Shown here: one piece after another, positions 1-9,454 of the stretch | How the letters are laid out: each line of letters starts with the position of its first letter | Numbering within the stretch: the stretch's first letter is position 1 | Origin: Lactobacillus intestinalis | GTDB taxonomy: Bacteria > Bacillota > Bacilli > Lactobacillales > Lactobacillaceae | NCBI RefSeq assembly: GCF_024397795.1 | Contig: NZ_CP072983.1 | Span: 124,001-188,000 of the forward strand | Direction: 5' to 3' | Length of the DNA: 64,000 nt | Notes under the pieces: model-generated | What the model was told of the DNA's origin: nothing | Database searches by the model: none | What the model saw: only the letters and a program-made list of their open reading frames with translations | Program-made: the position numbers and the translations under genes

Positions 1-256
1 ATTGAAGTTGACTATCCGCATATTTATCTGTGATTTGACCAGCGTTAAACTTTCGGCTTAAATGCGGGGTTTTTGAATAAAGGGTAGAACTATCATAGTT
101 AGTTTTATTTAAATCGGCGTATTCTTGTTGAAAGTGGTGAACTTGTTTTATTTCAGTTGTGCTGAATGTTGCAGCTTGGGCAGTTGTACTAGCTGAAAGT
201 GCTGGCGTGGTTATCAATAAGCAAGCTGCAAGCAATGAAAACTTATGTAGAAGCAT
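1..256 (-). CDS. Secreted protein, N-terminal part only
   Basis: Reading the minus strand from 256 gives MLLHKFSLLAACLLITTPAL and then an Ala-rich stretch ending around TAQAA. That is a typical Sec signal peptide with a short basic start, a hydrophobic core and an AxA-type cleavage region. The mature part is polar and runs off the window edge. An AAGGAT-like ribosome-binding site lies about 10 bases upstream. The overlapping plus-strand frame at 159-371 is a shadow. I do not recognise the family from about 85 residues. The protein is exported or wall-associated by inference only. Confidence 0.6.
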   Translation of the reverse strand, partial: MLLHKFSLLAACLLITTPALSASTTAQAATFSTTEIKQVHHFQQEYADLNKTNYDSSTLYSKTPHLSRKFNAGQITDKYADSQLQ

Positions 257-406
257 AATCATTCATCCTTTCTTTTTTCTATTCAAATTAATTATAACCC
301 ATCGTGAAAGGGCTTTAGTAAAAAATGTTCCTACTTTTTCATCATTTCTGGTCATTATTGCGTATAATTAAGAAATGGTAACTATTATTAAGAGGTAGAA
401 AACAAA

Positions 407-1489
407 ATGACTAAAAAAACACAAGTCGGACTAATTTTCGGTGGAAACTCATCAGAATATGAAGTATCTATCGTTTCAGGTCACAACATTTATAAAGCAA
501 TTGACAAAGATAAATTTGATGTACATCCAATCTGGATTACTAATGATGGATATTTTGCTAACGAGGAAGAATCTTTTAAAGTTTTAGAAGATCCAACTTA
601 TCAAGTAAAGAATCCATATAAAGTAAACAACATTTCCAACTTGGTTGAACTTGCTAATTTACCAGAAATTGACATCTTTTTCCCAATTGTTCACGGAAAC
701 TTAGGTGAAGACGGAAGTTTACAAGGTTTATTTAGAATTTTAAACAAGCCATTTGTTGGTGATGATGTCTTGGCAGCTGCTGTAACTATGGACAAGGAAT
801 TCACTAAGATTTTGTCTCAACGTGTTGGAGTTCCAGTGGCTAATTGGATTGCCGTAAAACGATTTGAATTTGACGATAAGTCAAATGACAAGCTTAACTA
901 TGATAAGGTAGCCGAAAAATTGGGTACTGACTTATTTGTTAAGCCTTCAAACCAAGGTTCTTCAGTTGGAGTTAGTCATGTAACTAATGCAGCTGAATAT
1001 GAAGCTGCTCTTGAAGAAGCCTTTAAATATGATGACAAAGTCTTAGTTGAAGAAACTGTTCCTGGTACTGAAGTTGAAACTGCAGTTTTAGGAAATGATA
1101 ATCCAATTGTAGCAGGCGTTGGACAAATTACCAATGCAAAAGGCTCATTTTATACTTATGAAAATAAATATGAGGATGATTCAACTTCTAAGCTTCAAAT
1201 TCCTGCAGACTTGCCTGATGATATTGTAGAAACTGTTCGTTCAAATGCTTTAAAGGTTTACCAAGCAACTGAATGTTCAGGCTTGGCAAGAATTGATTCC
1301 ATGCTTACTCCAGATGGTAAGGTGGTATTGACTGAGGTTAATGCTTTGCCAGGATTTACTAATATTAGTATGTATCCAAAGCTTTTTGAAGAAGCAGGTA
1401 TCCCTTACACAGAATTAATTACTCGCTTAATAGAAGCAGGTCAAGAAAGATTTGACCATAAGAAGAATTTGCTTCACAAGCATGATTAA
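407..1489 (+). CDS. ddl: D-alanine--D-alanine ligase
   Basis: Cytosolic ATP-grasp ligase joining two D-alanines for the peptidoglycan precursor stem. The 360 residues match the usual Ddl length. The N-terminal GGNSSEYEVS motif, the central KPSNQGSSVGVS ATP-grasp loop and the C-terminal EVNALPGFT metal-binding segment are all present. The substrate-specificity segment reads ENKY (Tyr at about residue 255). In the family, Tyr here goes with D-Ala-D-Ala and Phe with D-Ala-D-Lac and intrinsic vancomycin resistance, so this copy looks like the vancomycin-sensitive type. An AAGAGGTAG ribosome-binding site precedes the ATG. The next gene follows 30 bases downstream. Confidence 0.96.
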   Translation: MTKKTQVGLIFGGNSSEYEVSIVSGHNIYKAIDKDKFDVHPIWITNDGYFANEEESFKVLEDPTYQVKNPYKVNNISNLVELANLPEIDIFFPIVHGNLGEDGSLQGLFRILNKPFVGDDVLAAAVTMDKEFTKILSQRVGVPVANWIAVKRFEFDDKSNDKLNYDKVAEKLGTDLFVKPSNQGSSVGVSHVTNAAEYEAALEEAFKYDDKVLVEETVPGTEVETAVLGNDNPIVAGVGQITNAKGSFYTYENKYEDDSTSKLQIPADLPDDIVETVRSNALKVYQATECSGLARIDSMLTPDGKVVLTEVNALPGFTNISMYPKLFEEAGIPYTELITRLIEAGQERFDHKKNLLHKHD

Positions 1490-1519
1490 ATTCTAAAAAA
1501 GTGTTAGGGGTATGATGAC

Positions 1520-2260
1520 ATGACAAGTAACAAACATGATTTTGAGGAACTTGCAACACCTTCTGTTGCTGCAAAAGAACTAGGAATTAGTGTTGCTACG
1601 CTGAGAAAGTATTCATTAATTGTAGAAAAAGTTACGGGCAATAGTGATTATTATGAGAGAACTAAGCAAAAAGCACGTTTATATCGTAAGCAAGATATTA
1701 GTGATTTAGACGCTTTTCAACAACTTTCAAAAAAGAGCAATTTAACTCTTCAAGAAGCTGCCAGACAAATTTATGCGGTTAGTGATAAAAAAACTGAAGA
1801 CAAAAAGCGCGCAGAAAAAGAGAAAAGTCAGGCAATTGCTACGGATCTGATGGATACCCAAGAAGTTGTAAAATTGCTTAATACTTTACAACAAACAATT
1901 GCTAATCAAAATCAAGCGATTGATACTTTACAAAAGCAATTAACTAGAGTGGAAAAGCAAAATCAAGAGCTATTAGAAAAGCAAAAGGAACTTGCAGCAC
2001 CAGCAGATCCACAAGAAAAGCCGGCCTTGGCGGCACCAGAAGAAAAAAATGTAGAAATTCCACAAACTCGTGAAGAAGAACGCGAGATTGAAAGTGAAAA
2101 TGAAGACGAAGATGAAGATCAAGTTCACGATGAAATTATCACTAAAGCTAAAGAGAATGCTAAAAAGCGTGCTACAGCAAATGTGCATCGTACCCTTGAA
2201 GATATGCAAATACCAATGAAAAGAAAAAAGCATTGGTGGCAAAGGTTTCTAAATTCTTAA
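1520..2260 (+). CDS. MerR-like DNA-binding protein with coiled coil
   Basis: The 246-residue protein opens with a MerR-type winged-helix segment (VAAKELGISVATLRKYSLIV, residues about 17-36). It continues with a Lys/Gln/Glu-rich region predicted to be a long coiled coil (about 110-160), then an extremely acidic stretch (about 185-205), and ends basic and Trp-containing (KRKKHWWQRF). The order of DNA-binding head, coiled coil and charged tail resembles RacA-like or chromosome-associated MerR proteins more than classic effector-binding MerR regulators, because no ligand domain is visible. It probably shares a transcript with ddl, with a 30-base gap. No target can be named. A terminator follows. 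Confidence 0.6.
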   Translation: MTSNKHDFEELATPSVAAKELGISVATLRKYSLIVEKVTGNSDYYERTKQKARLYRKQDISDLDAFQQLSKKSNLTLQEAARQIYAVSDKKTEDKKRAEKEKSQAIATDLMDTQEVVKLLNTLQQTIANQNQAIDTLQKQLTRVEKQNQELLEKQKELAAPADPQEKPALAAPEEKNVEIPQTREEEREIESENEDEDEDQVHDEIITKAKENAKKRATANVHRTLEDMQIPMKRKKHWWQRFLNS

Positions 2261-2267
2261 GATTTTG

Positions 2268-2301
2268 AAGACGACTGTAAAAAAGGTCGTCTTTTGTTTT
2301 T
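2268..2301 (+). terminator. Intrinsic terminator
   Basis: AAGACGAC and GTCGTCTT pair around a ten-base loop and are followed by TTGTTTTT. It closes the ddl unit before the YibE/F genes. Confidence 0.75.
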
Positions 2302-2338
2302 AATAGGAATAGGAATTTAGTAAGGGAGAACCAAAAAA

Positions 2339-3448
2339 ATGAAAAAAAAGAAATGGCGCTATTTAATTGCGCTAGGGGTTTTAGTGATCGGGTTGGTCTT
2401 GACGGTATGTACCTATTTTGCAACCGATATTTATGCTAAGGATGACGTGGCGCTGATTACAGACACTCATATTCATGATCGTTTGGTCGAAACTAATAAA
2501 GATGTTTATAACAATATCGATCAAACTCGGGAACAAACTCTGCATTTGAAGATTTTATCCGGGGAAAATAAGGGTAAAACATATACCGTTAAAAATGTCT
2601 ATTATCCATCTCAGCTTGTTACCCAAAAGTATCGTGCCAAGCAGAGAATTTTTGTTCATTTTAGAAAAGGTGACTTAGCTTTAGTTAATCCCAAAAGAGA
2701 TTGGGTTTTGGCACTTTTAGTAACAATTACAGTTGCCTTGATGATTTTAATGGCCGGTAAGCATACTATAGTTCTACTTATTTCAATGGCGATCAGCTGG
2801 GTAATATTCTATGGCGTCATTTTACTTGATGTAAAAATGAATGGGACTCAAATCATTCTGTTGTTTGGCTTAGCTGATGTGGTTTTTTCATTTATAAGTT
2901 TGGCGATTGTTCAAGGTATAAATAAAAAGATGATGGCAACTTGGTTAGCAACTTTACTAGGGGTATTTATTTCATTTGCACTTTGCTATTTAATTATGAA
3001 ATTAACTGGTGAATCGGAAATGAAATATGAAACTGGTGATTATGCTACGCAGGATCCGCGCGGGCTGTTCTTAGCGCAAACTCTTTTGGGCATTTTGGGA
3101 GCTGTAATGGATGAAGCAACTGACATTGTTTCTAGTCTTTATGAATTAGTTCAAACCAAGAAGGATATTACTCCAAAGCAGTTAATCACTAGTGGCCGCA
3201 CAATGGGTCAAGAAATCATGGGACCGTTGATTAATGTTTTAGTCTTAATTTTTATTGCGGAAGAATTGCCAATGACAATCATTTACTTGCGAGACAATAA
3301 TACTATTGGCTCAGCATTTGGTTTTACTTTATCCTTAGGAGCTACTCAAAGCGTAATTTCAGCGATTGGGATTGTGTTAACGGTTATTTTTGCAACGGGA
3401 TGTAGTTTGTTGTTCTTAAAAGATAAAAAACGAGGCGAATTAGAATGA
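2339..3448 (+). CDS. YibE/F-family membrane protein, first half
   Basis: A 369-residue polytopic membrane protein of the YibE/F type. A basic start and one membrane segment (residues 7-28) are followed by an extracytoplasmic region to about 118. A bundle of hydrophobic segments then holds the conserved stretch GAVMDEATDIVSSLYEL near 260 and GRTMGQEIMGPLINVL near 290. The family's function is not established; it is often described as a transporter-like protein. Its stop codon overlaps the start of the next YibE/F gene by four bases (ATGA-type coupling), so the two are surely translated together and may form one complex. Confidence 0.75.
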   Translation: MKKKKWRYLIALGVLVIGLVLTVCTYFATDIYAKDDVALITDTHIHDRLVETNKDVYNNIDQTREQTLHLKILSGENKGKTYTVKNVYYPSQLVTQKYRAKQRIFVHFRKGDLALVNPKRDWVLALLVTITVALMILMAGKHTIVLLISMAISWVIFYGVILLDVKMNGTQIILLFGLADVVFSFISLAIVQGINKKMMATWLATLLGVFISFALCYLIMKLTGESEMKYETGDYATQDPRGLFLAQTLLGILGAVMDEATDIVSSLYELVQTKKDITPKQLITSGRTMGQEIMGPLINVLVLIFIAEELPMTIIYLRDNNTIGSAFGFTLSLGATQSVISAIGIVLTVIFATGCSLLFLKDKKRGELE

Positions 3449-4233
3449 GCACATTAACGACTTTAATTATTGTATTAGCGATCTTGATGGCAATTGTGGG
3501 GGGAGAAACTGGTATTAGAAGTTTCTTTAGTGTGTTAATTAATACTATTTTATTAATTCTAGTGGCGATGCTTATTTCTTGGGGAATAAATATCCCGATT
3601 TTGATTTTAATCTTTATTCCGCTTAAATTGGTGACAATCATATATTTAGGGACGCATGACTATACCGTAGCCAAAAACTCTTTTTATTCCTCATTTTTAG
3701 TATGTTTGATTGTAAGTGTGATCATCTTGGCCTTTCAATGGATGGCACAAGCAGCCGGTCTTGGACCAGAAGCAGGGGAAGTTTTAGTCGGACTTTCTCA
3801 GATGCCTGGGTTAAGCTATCCGCTGATTGCAGTAGCAGTGGCTATTTTTTCAGCACTTGGAGCAATTGCAGAAGCAGCAGTTGCGATGAGTTCAGGCTTA
3901 CTTGAAATTAAGAAACATAATCCTGAAATTAGTCGTAAAAACTTAATGGTCAGTGGGAATGCAATTGGTAATGATGTGTTAGGAACATCCATGAATACAA
4001 TTTTATTTGGGATGTTTGGTAGTTTTTTGTCATTATTTTTGTGGTATTTTCGGTTACACTATTCATTAGGAGAAGTTTTAAATGAAAAGCTATTTGTTAA
4101 TGAGGCATTGATTATTCTTTACTCCTTAATTGGTGTCATTTTGACGGTCCCACTCTCTACCTTTTTCTTAAGTAGAGGGATGAGTGACCATAATGAGGTG
4201 AAAAATGAAAGTCGAAAATCTAACACTAACTAA
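3445..4233 (+). CDS. YibE/F-family membrane protein, second half
   Basis: A 262-residue, very hydrophobic protein with about seven membrane segments and almost no soluble domain. It carries the same family hallmark as its upstream partner (SALGAIAEAAVAMSSGLLEI near 135, then GNAIGNDVLGTSMNTILFG near 175). The start overlaps the previous stop by four bases. The C-terminus overlaps the following esterase gene by 29 bases. A tightly coupled pair of YibE/F proteins is the usual arrangement in Lactobacillales. Substrate unknown. Confidence 0.75.
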   Translation: MSTLTTLIIVLAILMAIVGGETGIRSFFSVLINTILLILVAMLISWGINIPILILIFIPLKLVTIIYLGTHDYTVAKNSFYSSFLVCLIVSVIILAFQWMAQAAGLGPEAGEVLVGLSQMPGLSYPLIAVAVAIFSALGAIAEAAVAMSSGLLEIKKHNPEISRKNLMVSGNAIGNDVLGTSMNTILFGMFGSFLSLFLWYFRLHYSLGEVLNEKLFVNEALIILYSLIGVILTVPLSTFFLSRGMSDHNEVKNESRKSNTN

Positions 4234-5020
4234 CTTTAATAATCGCAAATTCAATATTCATACTTATACTTTGGAAAATAATCCAAATTTAGCAGAAAAA
4301 AAGCGACCTTTGATGATCGTGATCCCAGGGGGGAGTTTTGATCATTTATCACAAAGAGAAGGTGAGCCAGTGGCATTGAGTTATAATGCTTATGGCTTCA
4401 ATAGTGTAATTATGGATTATAACTTAATCCAAGAAGGCCCAATTTATCCTGATGCTGCTTTGGATGTTTTGACAACAGTTAAATATTATCGTGATCATGC
4501 GCAAGACTATAATATTGATCCTGAAAAAATTGTAACGATTGGTTTTTCGGCTGGCGGACATGTGGCAGGAAGTGCCAATTATATGGCTAATAGTAAAGAA
4601 TATAGTGAAAAATATGGATATCACGTTAAAGAAGTTTTACCTAATAAAACTATTCTGGGTTATCCATTGGTAAATATTGAACATATTGGCTTTCCTTTGC
4701 CTCAAGGTGCGGAGCAATATTTACCGAATGATCCTAAATTGCGTGATACAGCTTTAGGTGTAACACGTGAAACACCGGCAACTTTTGTTTTCCAAGCATG
4801 GGATGATCCAATTGTTCTTATTTCAAATTCAATTGAATATATAAAATCTTTAAATGATCACGATGTGAGATGTGAAGCTCATATTTTTGAAAAAGGAAAA
4901 CATGGTTTTTCATTAGGCCGTTATTCCACGATGGAAGAAGGGCAAAGTTGGCAAGACAATCCTCATGCTGCAAAATGGTTTAATTTAAGTATTGAGTGGT
5001 TGACAGAAGAATTGAGATAA
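4205..5020 (+). CDS. Alpha/beta-hydrolase, acetyl-esterase-like
   Basis: A 271-residue cytosolic alpha/beta hydrolase of the BD-FAE/Aes type. It has the oxyanion-hole loop (PGGSFDHLS, about residue 40), the nucleophile elbow GFSAGGHVAGS (Ser about 121), an acid in the AWDDPIV segment (about 200) and a late His in GKHGFSLGR (about 235). Likely substrates are short acyl esters, for example acetylated sugars. The start lies inside the upstream membrane-protein gene, with GAGGTG about five bases before the ATG, so translation is coupled. A bidirectional terminator follows directly. No signal peptide is visible. Confidence 0.8.
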   Translation: MKVENLTLTNFNNRKFNIHTYTLENNPNLAEKKRPLMIVIPGGSFDHLSQREGEPVALSYNAYGFNSVIMDYNLIQEGPIYPDAALDVLTTVKYYRDHAQDYNIDPEKIVTIGFSAGGHVAGSANYMANSKEYSEKYGYHVKEVLPNKTILGYPLVNIEHIGFPLPQGAEQYLPNDPKLRDTALGVTRETPATFVFQAWDDPIVLISNSIEYIKSLNDHDVRCEAHIFEKGKHGFSLGRYSTMEEGQSWQDNPHAAKWFNLSIEWLTEELR

Positions 5021-5049
5021 AAAAAACGATCCAAATGGATCGTTTTTTG
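5021..5049. terminator. Bidirectional terminator
   Basis: AAACGATCC and GGATCGTTT form a nine-base stem with A and T runs on either side. It serves the esterase operon (+) and the GH31 gene (-). Confidence 0.85.
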
Positions 5050-8000
5050 TTAATCATTGATTGAATTTTTGTTTCTGAAAAAGAGAACTTCTTTTCCGGC
5101 TACCTTGTCCCCAGAAGATTTGTAAACTGTTAAGCGAATGGCTTTGGCAGTTACGTCTCTTAAGCCAACAACCTTATTTTTACTATCTGCCTTCCAAGTT
5201 AAACGTTCTCCATAAGAGGTAAAGTTTTCACCATCGATAGAAATTTCAACCCCAACTTCAATTGGATCGGATTTGTGATCAATATTGCGTGGGACATAAG
5301 TCATTCGACTTAATTTTTCTGGCTGACCAAAAGTAAAGGTTAAGGTAAGTGGATGATCTTCACTAACGCTTTCAGTAGTTTCCCATTCACTAGCAAGTTT
5401 AAGATCAGTTAAGTAGTTCAGAGGATGGTGGGCATCACTTTCTAAGTTACTATTTACTTGAACGTTTTTAATTGCGTAATCAAGCGCAGAACGTTTAGTA
5501 ATTGCACCAAATGGGTCTGACCATTCAGAGACTTTATTTCCTGAAACATAACGAAGACGCATGATGTAGCGAGTATGTGGTTCTAGTTCATGGAAAGTAA
5601 ATGAGTCTCCATCAATTCCATCATATAAAATGCCGTTAACTTCAATTTGAACTTTATCAGTCAGCTGAGGCCATGAAACAGTTAAAGAATGAGCGGTAAT
5701 CTTTTCAGGATCAATGATTGGTTGCTTAGGTGAACGTAAAAGTGAATCTGTAATTGCGTGCACTAAAGTTTCATTGCCGTAATTAAAGTTTTGAATTTCA
5801 ATTTCAATTTTTGAATCAGTTACATCCCGGTTTGCAAGCTTAATTTGTAAAGCAGTTTGCTTATGCTTAGGATCTTGATACTGATCAAATTGAGGGGTCC
5901 AACTAAAGTTAGTGTTGTAGAAATAACCTTCTTTAGCATGTCCAAAAGTATCAACTGTGCCGTATTCTTGCATGTTGATTTCTTGATCATTAATTCTAAC
6001 CGTTACGCGATCAGGATAAGTGTCACACATAATGTTCAAGTTAGTAGTATTATTGGTTTCCATGCCAGTATAACTGCCTTGAACTGGATCGATGGTGACT
6101 TTTAACTTACTTGATTCAAGATTTGAAGTAAGGTGAGTTTCAGTATGATTGTGGCTAAAATCATTAAAACCATTGTCATCATAAAATGTGATCTCGCTCT
6201 TACCTTGAGGATAAAGTAAATAGTTGCGATTACCAAGTTCGAAAATAGAACCACCCCGTACGAATACTGGTAAATGCCAGATAGGGTAGGATAATTTGTT
6301 AAAGACGCGGCCCCCGAGGTATTTCTTTCCTGTAAAAAGATCTACCCACATAGTTCTATGATTTGGTAAATAAAGATTGTCCTTGCGACTGTTGCCATTA
6401 CCATCTTCACGACCATTAGTAATTGGAGCAATTAACAAATTTGGCCCTAGCATGAATTCATGACCTACTTGAGGAGTGTAGTTAACTTGTTCATGTGGAA
6501 ATTCAATAAACAAAGCTCGCATAATTGGTTCCCCTAATTGTGCTTGGTAAGTTAAAGTGTAGAGATAATGCTTTAACTGTTCTCTTAAGTTGAGATAAGC
6601 TCGATTGATGCGGGTCATTTTGGCGTTATAAGCAAATGGAGTTTTGCTGAATTTTCCTTGATTATCGATACTAAATAAAAGTGGGGTAAAAGATTTCCAT
6701 TCAAAATCACGAATTGAAATTTGGGCATTTCCACCACCAGCGGTACCATCCACCGCACTTCCTAAGATGGGTTCTCCAGAAAGATTTGAACCTAAAAAGC
6801 CGGCTACTTGAGTTGCAATGTTTTCCCAATTACCCCCAATATCGCCAAAGGCCAAAGCGGAATTTTTTTGACTCCCAGCAATGCCAGTATTTGAGAGAAT
6901 AAATGGACGCTTTTTCTTCAAGTTCTCTCTTAAAATCTGCTTATCCTTGTTTAATAATTGGGCATCACTAGTATTTGTAGCAACAAATGAGGAGTTATTA
7001 GGAATGTTGTCACTTTCAGTTGTCCAAATGCCAGGATCGACCTTTTGAGAATTTGCATAATTGTTAAAACTAGAAAGAGCTTGTGGATCAACCTTTTCTA
7101 CACCGTAATTTGGAATAAACCACCCAAGGTCGAAGCGTTCTTTTTTAAAACGATCAAGCATTGCGCGAGCCGAAAATTGATATTGATCTTCGCCATTGAG
7201 GGATGCTTTACCCCTGGCATTTTCAGGATTGTCAGTAGTAACATAATAAGTTTCATCTTCGTACATTTCGGCGTTACGTTGCTTAGCTTCGCTTGGTTGC
7301 CAAAGGGTAGACAAAAAGTTACCAGCATATCCTAACTTAAAGGCATACTTAGGTGGCATTAGCGGTCTACCTGTTAAAATGTAGTACTTGTTAAGGATAT
7401 CGCTTGGAGAATTTCCAATAATATAGAAATTATCAAAAACTCGAGTGTTATGGCTTAAAATTGTCACATCATTTTGTTTACTACCAAAATCGTAATGACC
7501 AAGAGTAGTTGTGTTTCTTAATTCACCAAATCCAGCATTAGACCAGAAGAAAGGAACTTGAGTTAAAACTCCGCCTTTTCCTTTAATCTGATCGCGCTTA
7601 ATTTCGATTTCTTTACCTTTATGGCTGAAATAACCATTTTGCAATCCACCACCAAAGTAGAACTCATTCTTATTTTGATGAAGAATTTCTACAGAATCTG
7701 TATTACCGATTTCAAGTGGACTGGCTTGTACTAAACGAGTATGGTGGAGAGTTTCATCAAAAACACTCATAATCGCTGGCTTTTGCTGGAAAATTAGTTG
7801 ATAGTTACCAGTTTGAATAATTAAAGAGTCGCTTGTAGCACGAGGGCTAGATTTTTCAAAAAGATGGTTGTCAAATTTAGAAAGATCAACAAATGAAGTA
7901 TGCGATTCGTCAAAATTATTGTCCGGATCAAGGAAATAACGAAAAATCCCGTCACTCAGAATATAAAGACGCGCAACTTCTCCGGTCGCATAATGTAATT

Positions 8001-8076
8001 CATAATAATGATCACGTTTATTTGCACCGATCAGTTGACCTAATTGATGTCTATTCATTTGCGTATCTTGTGTCAT
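5050..8076 (-). CDS. GH31-family glycosidase with FN3 and F5/8-type C domains
   Basis: A 1008-residue protein without a signal peptide. Order: beta-sandwich N-domain (1-240), GH31 barrel (about 240-560), C-terminal sandwich domains (to about 720), a fibronectin-III-like module (about 770-850; LTVSWPQLTDKVQIEVNG), and a discoidin/CBM32-like module at the end. In the barrel, FGDIGGNWENI followed by a LSGEPILG-like segment is where GH31 enzymes carry GDN...W...SGxPxxG, with the acid/base Asp. The protein is much longer than plain alpha-glucosidases (about 750). GH31 plus FN3 plus CBM32 is an architecture I associate with enterococcal alpha-N-acetylgalactosaminidases, and nagA is the divergent neighbour. 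Amino-sugar specificity is inference; alpha-glucosidase or xylosidase activity is possible. AGGAAG precedes the ATG. Confidence 0.8.
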   Translation of the reverse strand: MTQDTQMNRHQLGQLIGANKRDHYYELHYATGEVARLYILSDGIFRYFLDPDNNFDESHTSFVDLSKFDNHLFEKSSPRATSDSLIIQTGNYQLIFQQKPAIMSVFDETLHHTRLVQASPLEIGNTDSVEILHQNKNEFYFGGGLQNGYFSHKGKEIEIKRDQIKGKGGVLTQVPFFWSNAGFGELRNTTTLGHYDFGSKQNDVTILSHNTRVFDNFYIIGNSPSDILNKYYILTGRPLMPPKYAFKLGYAGNFLSTLWQPSEAKQRNAEMYEDETYYVTTDNPENARGKASLNGEDQYQFSARAMLDRFKKERFDLGWFIPNYGVEKVDPQALSSFNNYANSQKVDPGIWTTESDNIPNNSSFVATNTSDAQLLNKDKQILRENLKKKRPFILSNTGIAGSQKNSALAFGDIGGNWENIATQVAGFLGSNLSGEPILGSAVDGTAGGGNAQISIRDFEWKSFTPLLFSIDNQGKFSKTPFAYNAKMTRINRAYLNLREQLKHYLYTLTYQAQLGEPIMRALFIEFPHEQVNYTPQVGHEFMLGPNLLIAPITNGREDGNGNSRKDNLYLPNHRTMWVDLFTGKKYLGGRVFNKLSYPIWHLPVFVRGGSIFELGNRNYLLYPQGKSEITFYDDNGFNDFSHNHTETHLTSNLESSKLKVTIDPVQGSYTGMETNNTTNLNIMCDTYPDRVTVRINDQEINMQEYGTVDTFGHAKEGYFYNTNFSWTPQFDQYQDPKHKQTALQIKLANRDVTDSKIEIEIQNFNYGNETLVHAITDSLLRSPKQPIIDPEKITAHSLTVSWPQLTDKVQIEVNGILYDGIDGDSFTFHELEPHTRYIMRLRYVSGNKVSEWSDPFGAITKRSALDYAIKNVQVNSNLESDAHHPLNYLTDLKLASEWETTESVSEDHPLTLTFTFGQPEKLSRMTYVPRNIDHKSDPIEVGVEISIDGENFTSYGERLTWKADSKNKVVGLRDVTAKAIRLTVYKSSGDKVAGKEVLFFRNKNSIND

Positions 8077-8110
8077 ATTTCTTTCTTCCTATAAAAACTT
8101 TGCTAGTCCC

Positions 8111-8116
8111 ATTATA
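8111..8116 (-). promoter_or_regulatory. -10 box for the GH31 gene
   Basis: The minus strand reads GGTTATAATGGG, with a consensus TATAAT about 40 bases before the GH31 ATG. The -35 is weak, which suggests activation or tight control. Confidence 0.5.
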
Positions 8117-8153
8117 ACCAAAAAATGAAGATTTTTTTGATCAAATATCTTAA

Positions 8154-8171
8154 AACTGGTAAGTACCAATG
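8154..8171. promoter_or_regulatory. Candidate GntR/NagR-type operator
   Basis: TGGTA-AG-TACCA is a perfect inverted repeat. It resembles the TGGT...ACCA operators of HutC/GntR regulators of N-acetylglucosamine use (NagR/YvoA). It overlaps where a -35 for nagA should be (-10-like TAAAAT at 8180-8185) and lies 78 bases upstream of the divergent GH31 start. It could therefore control both genes. No nagR gene is in the window. Confidence 0.5.
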
Positions 8172-8230
8172 GGATAAGCTAAAATGAAGATGGAAGATCA
8201 GATTAATAATACATAGAAAGAAGCAAAAAT

Positions 8231-9385
8231 ATGACATACTATATTCATGCTGATAAGTTCTTTTTAGAAAATCGCACTGAAAATGGCGGTTATTTAGAAA
8301 TTCAAGATAATGGTAAGTTTGGTTTTTACTATCCAGAAAATAAAAAGCCAGATGGAAAAATTGTTGATTATAGTGGAAAATGGGTTGCTCCCGGATATGT
8401 TGACACACACATTCATGGCTCTTTAAAAGAAGACGTGATGAAGAGCGGTTGGGAAGGAATTGATAAGATTTCTAACGGCTTATTAAGTGCGGGAGTAACT
8501 TCATGGATGCCTACTACTATTACTGCTTCAAGCAAGACCTTGACCAAGATTTGTGAAATGTTTGCAAATTATCGTGGTCAAGAAAGCGGTGCCAAAATTC
8601 AAGGACTTCATTTTGAAGGACCCTTCTTTACTGAAGAACATGCCGGTGCAGAAAATCCTAAATACATGACAGATCCAAGTATTGAAGAGTTCAATAAATG
8701 GCTTACTGCTTCTGAGGGGATGCTTAAAAAGATTTCGATGGCTCCTGAAAGAAAAGGCGCTAAGGAATTTATTCGTGAAGCCGTTAAAGAAGGCATTGTG
8801 GTTGCTTTAGGCCACTCAAGTGCAACTTTTGAACAAGCTGTTGAAGGTATTGAAGCTGGAGCAAGTATTTTTACTCATACATTTAATGGAATGCCAGATC
8901 CAAGCCACCATTCAGCTTCAATTTCTAATGCTGCGATGGCTTTAAATAATGTAACTGATGAATTAATCTGTGATGGTCATCATGTTCAAGTGCCAATGGT
9001 ACGCGCTTTAATTAAGGCAGTTGGTCCAGAACATATTGCGTTAATTACAGACTGTATGGAAGCTGGGATGATGCCTGATGGGGATTACATGTTAGGTGAA
9101 TTGCCAGTTTATGTAAAAGATGGGATGGCTCGTTTGAAGGATGGCGATAATTTAGCCGGTAGTATTTTACAATTGAAAGATGGAGTTAAGAATATCGTTG
9201 ACTGGAACATTGTAACTCCAGAAGAGGCTGTAATGATGGCTAGTTATGTTCCTGCTAAGAGCAGTCACATTTTGGCTAACTGTGGTTCAATTATGCCAGA
9301 TAAAGATGCGGACTTCTTGATTTTGAATCCAGATATGACCTTGTCAGAAACTTACTTAGATGGTGTTTCAAGATACAAAGCTTAA
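8231..9385 (+). CDS. nagA: N-acetylglucosamine-6-phosphate deacetylase
   Basis: Cytosolic amidohydrolase converting GlcNAc-6-P to glucosamine-6-P and acetate. The 384 residues are normal for NagA. Metal and catalytic signatures are present: DTHIHG (about 58), GLHFEGPFF (about 128), ALGHSSATF (about 195), FTHTFNGMPDPSHH (about 217) and LITDCMEAGM (about 274, the catalytic Asp). It lies divergent from a GH31 glycosidase that may release N-acetylated sugars, and the shared intergenic region holds a NagR-like palindrome. Its own terminator follows. Confidence 0.95.
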   Translation: MTYYIHADKFFLENRTENGGYLEIQDNGKFGFYYPENKKPDGKIVDYSGKWVAPGYVDTHIHGSLKEDVMKSGWEGIDKISNGLLSAGVTSWMPTTITASSKTLTKICEMFANYRGQESGAKIQGLHFEGPFFTEEHAGAENPKYMTDPSIEEFNKWLTASEGMLKKISMAPERKGAKEFIREAVKEGIVVALGHSSATFEQAVEGIEAGASIFTHTFNGMPDPSHHSASISNAAMALNNVTDELICDGHHVQVPMVRALIKAVGPEHIALITDCMEAGMMPDGDYMLGELPVYVKDGMARLKDGDNLAGSILQLKDGVKNIVDWNIVTPEEAVMMASYVPAKSSHILANCGSIMPDKDADFLILNPDMTLSETYLDGVSRYKA

Positions 9386-9404
9386 TCCAGAAAAAGCAAA
9401 ATAA

Positions 9405-9439
9405 AAGTCTTATCTGCTGAAAACAGATAGGACTTTTTT
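9405..9439 (+). terminator. Intrinsic terminator of nagA
   Basis: AAGTCTTATCTG pairs with CAGATAGGACTT around seven bases and runs into TTTTTT. Confidence 0.85.
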
Positions 9440-9454
9440 AGTGCAACATTTTAT

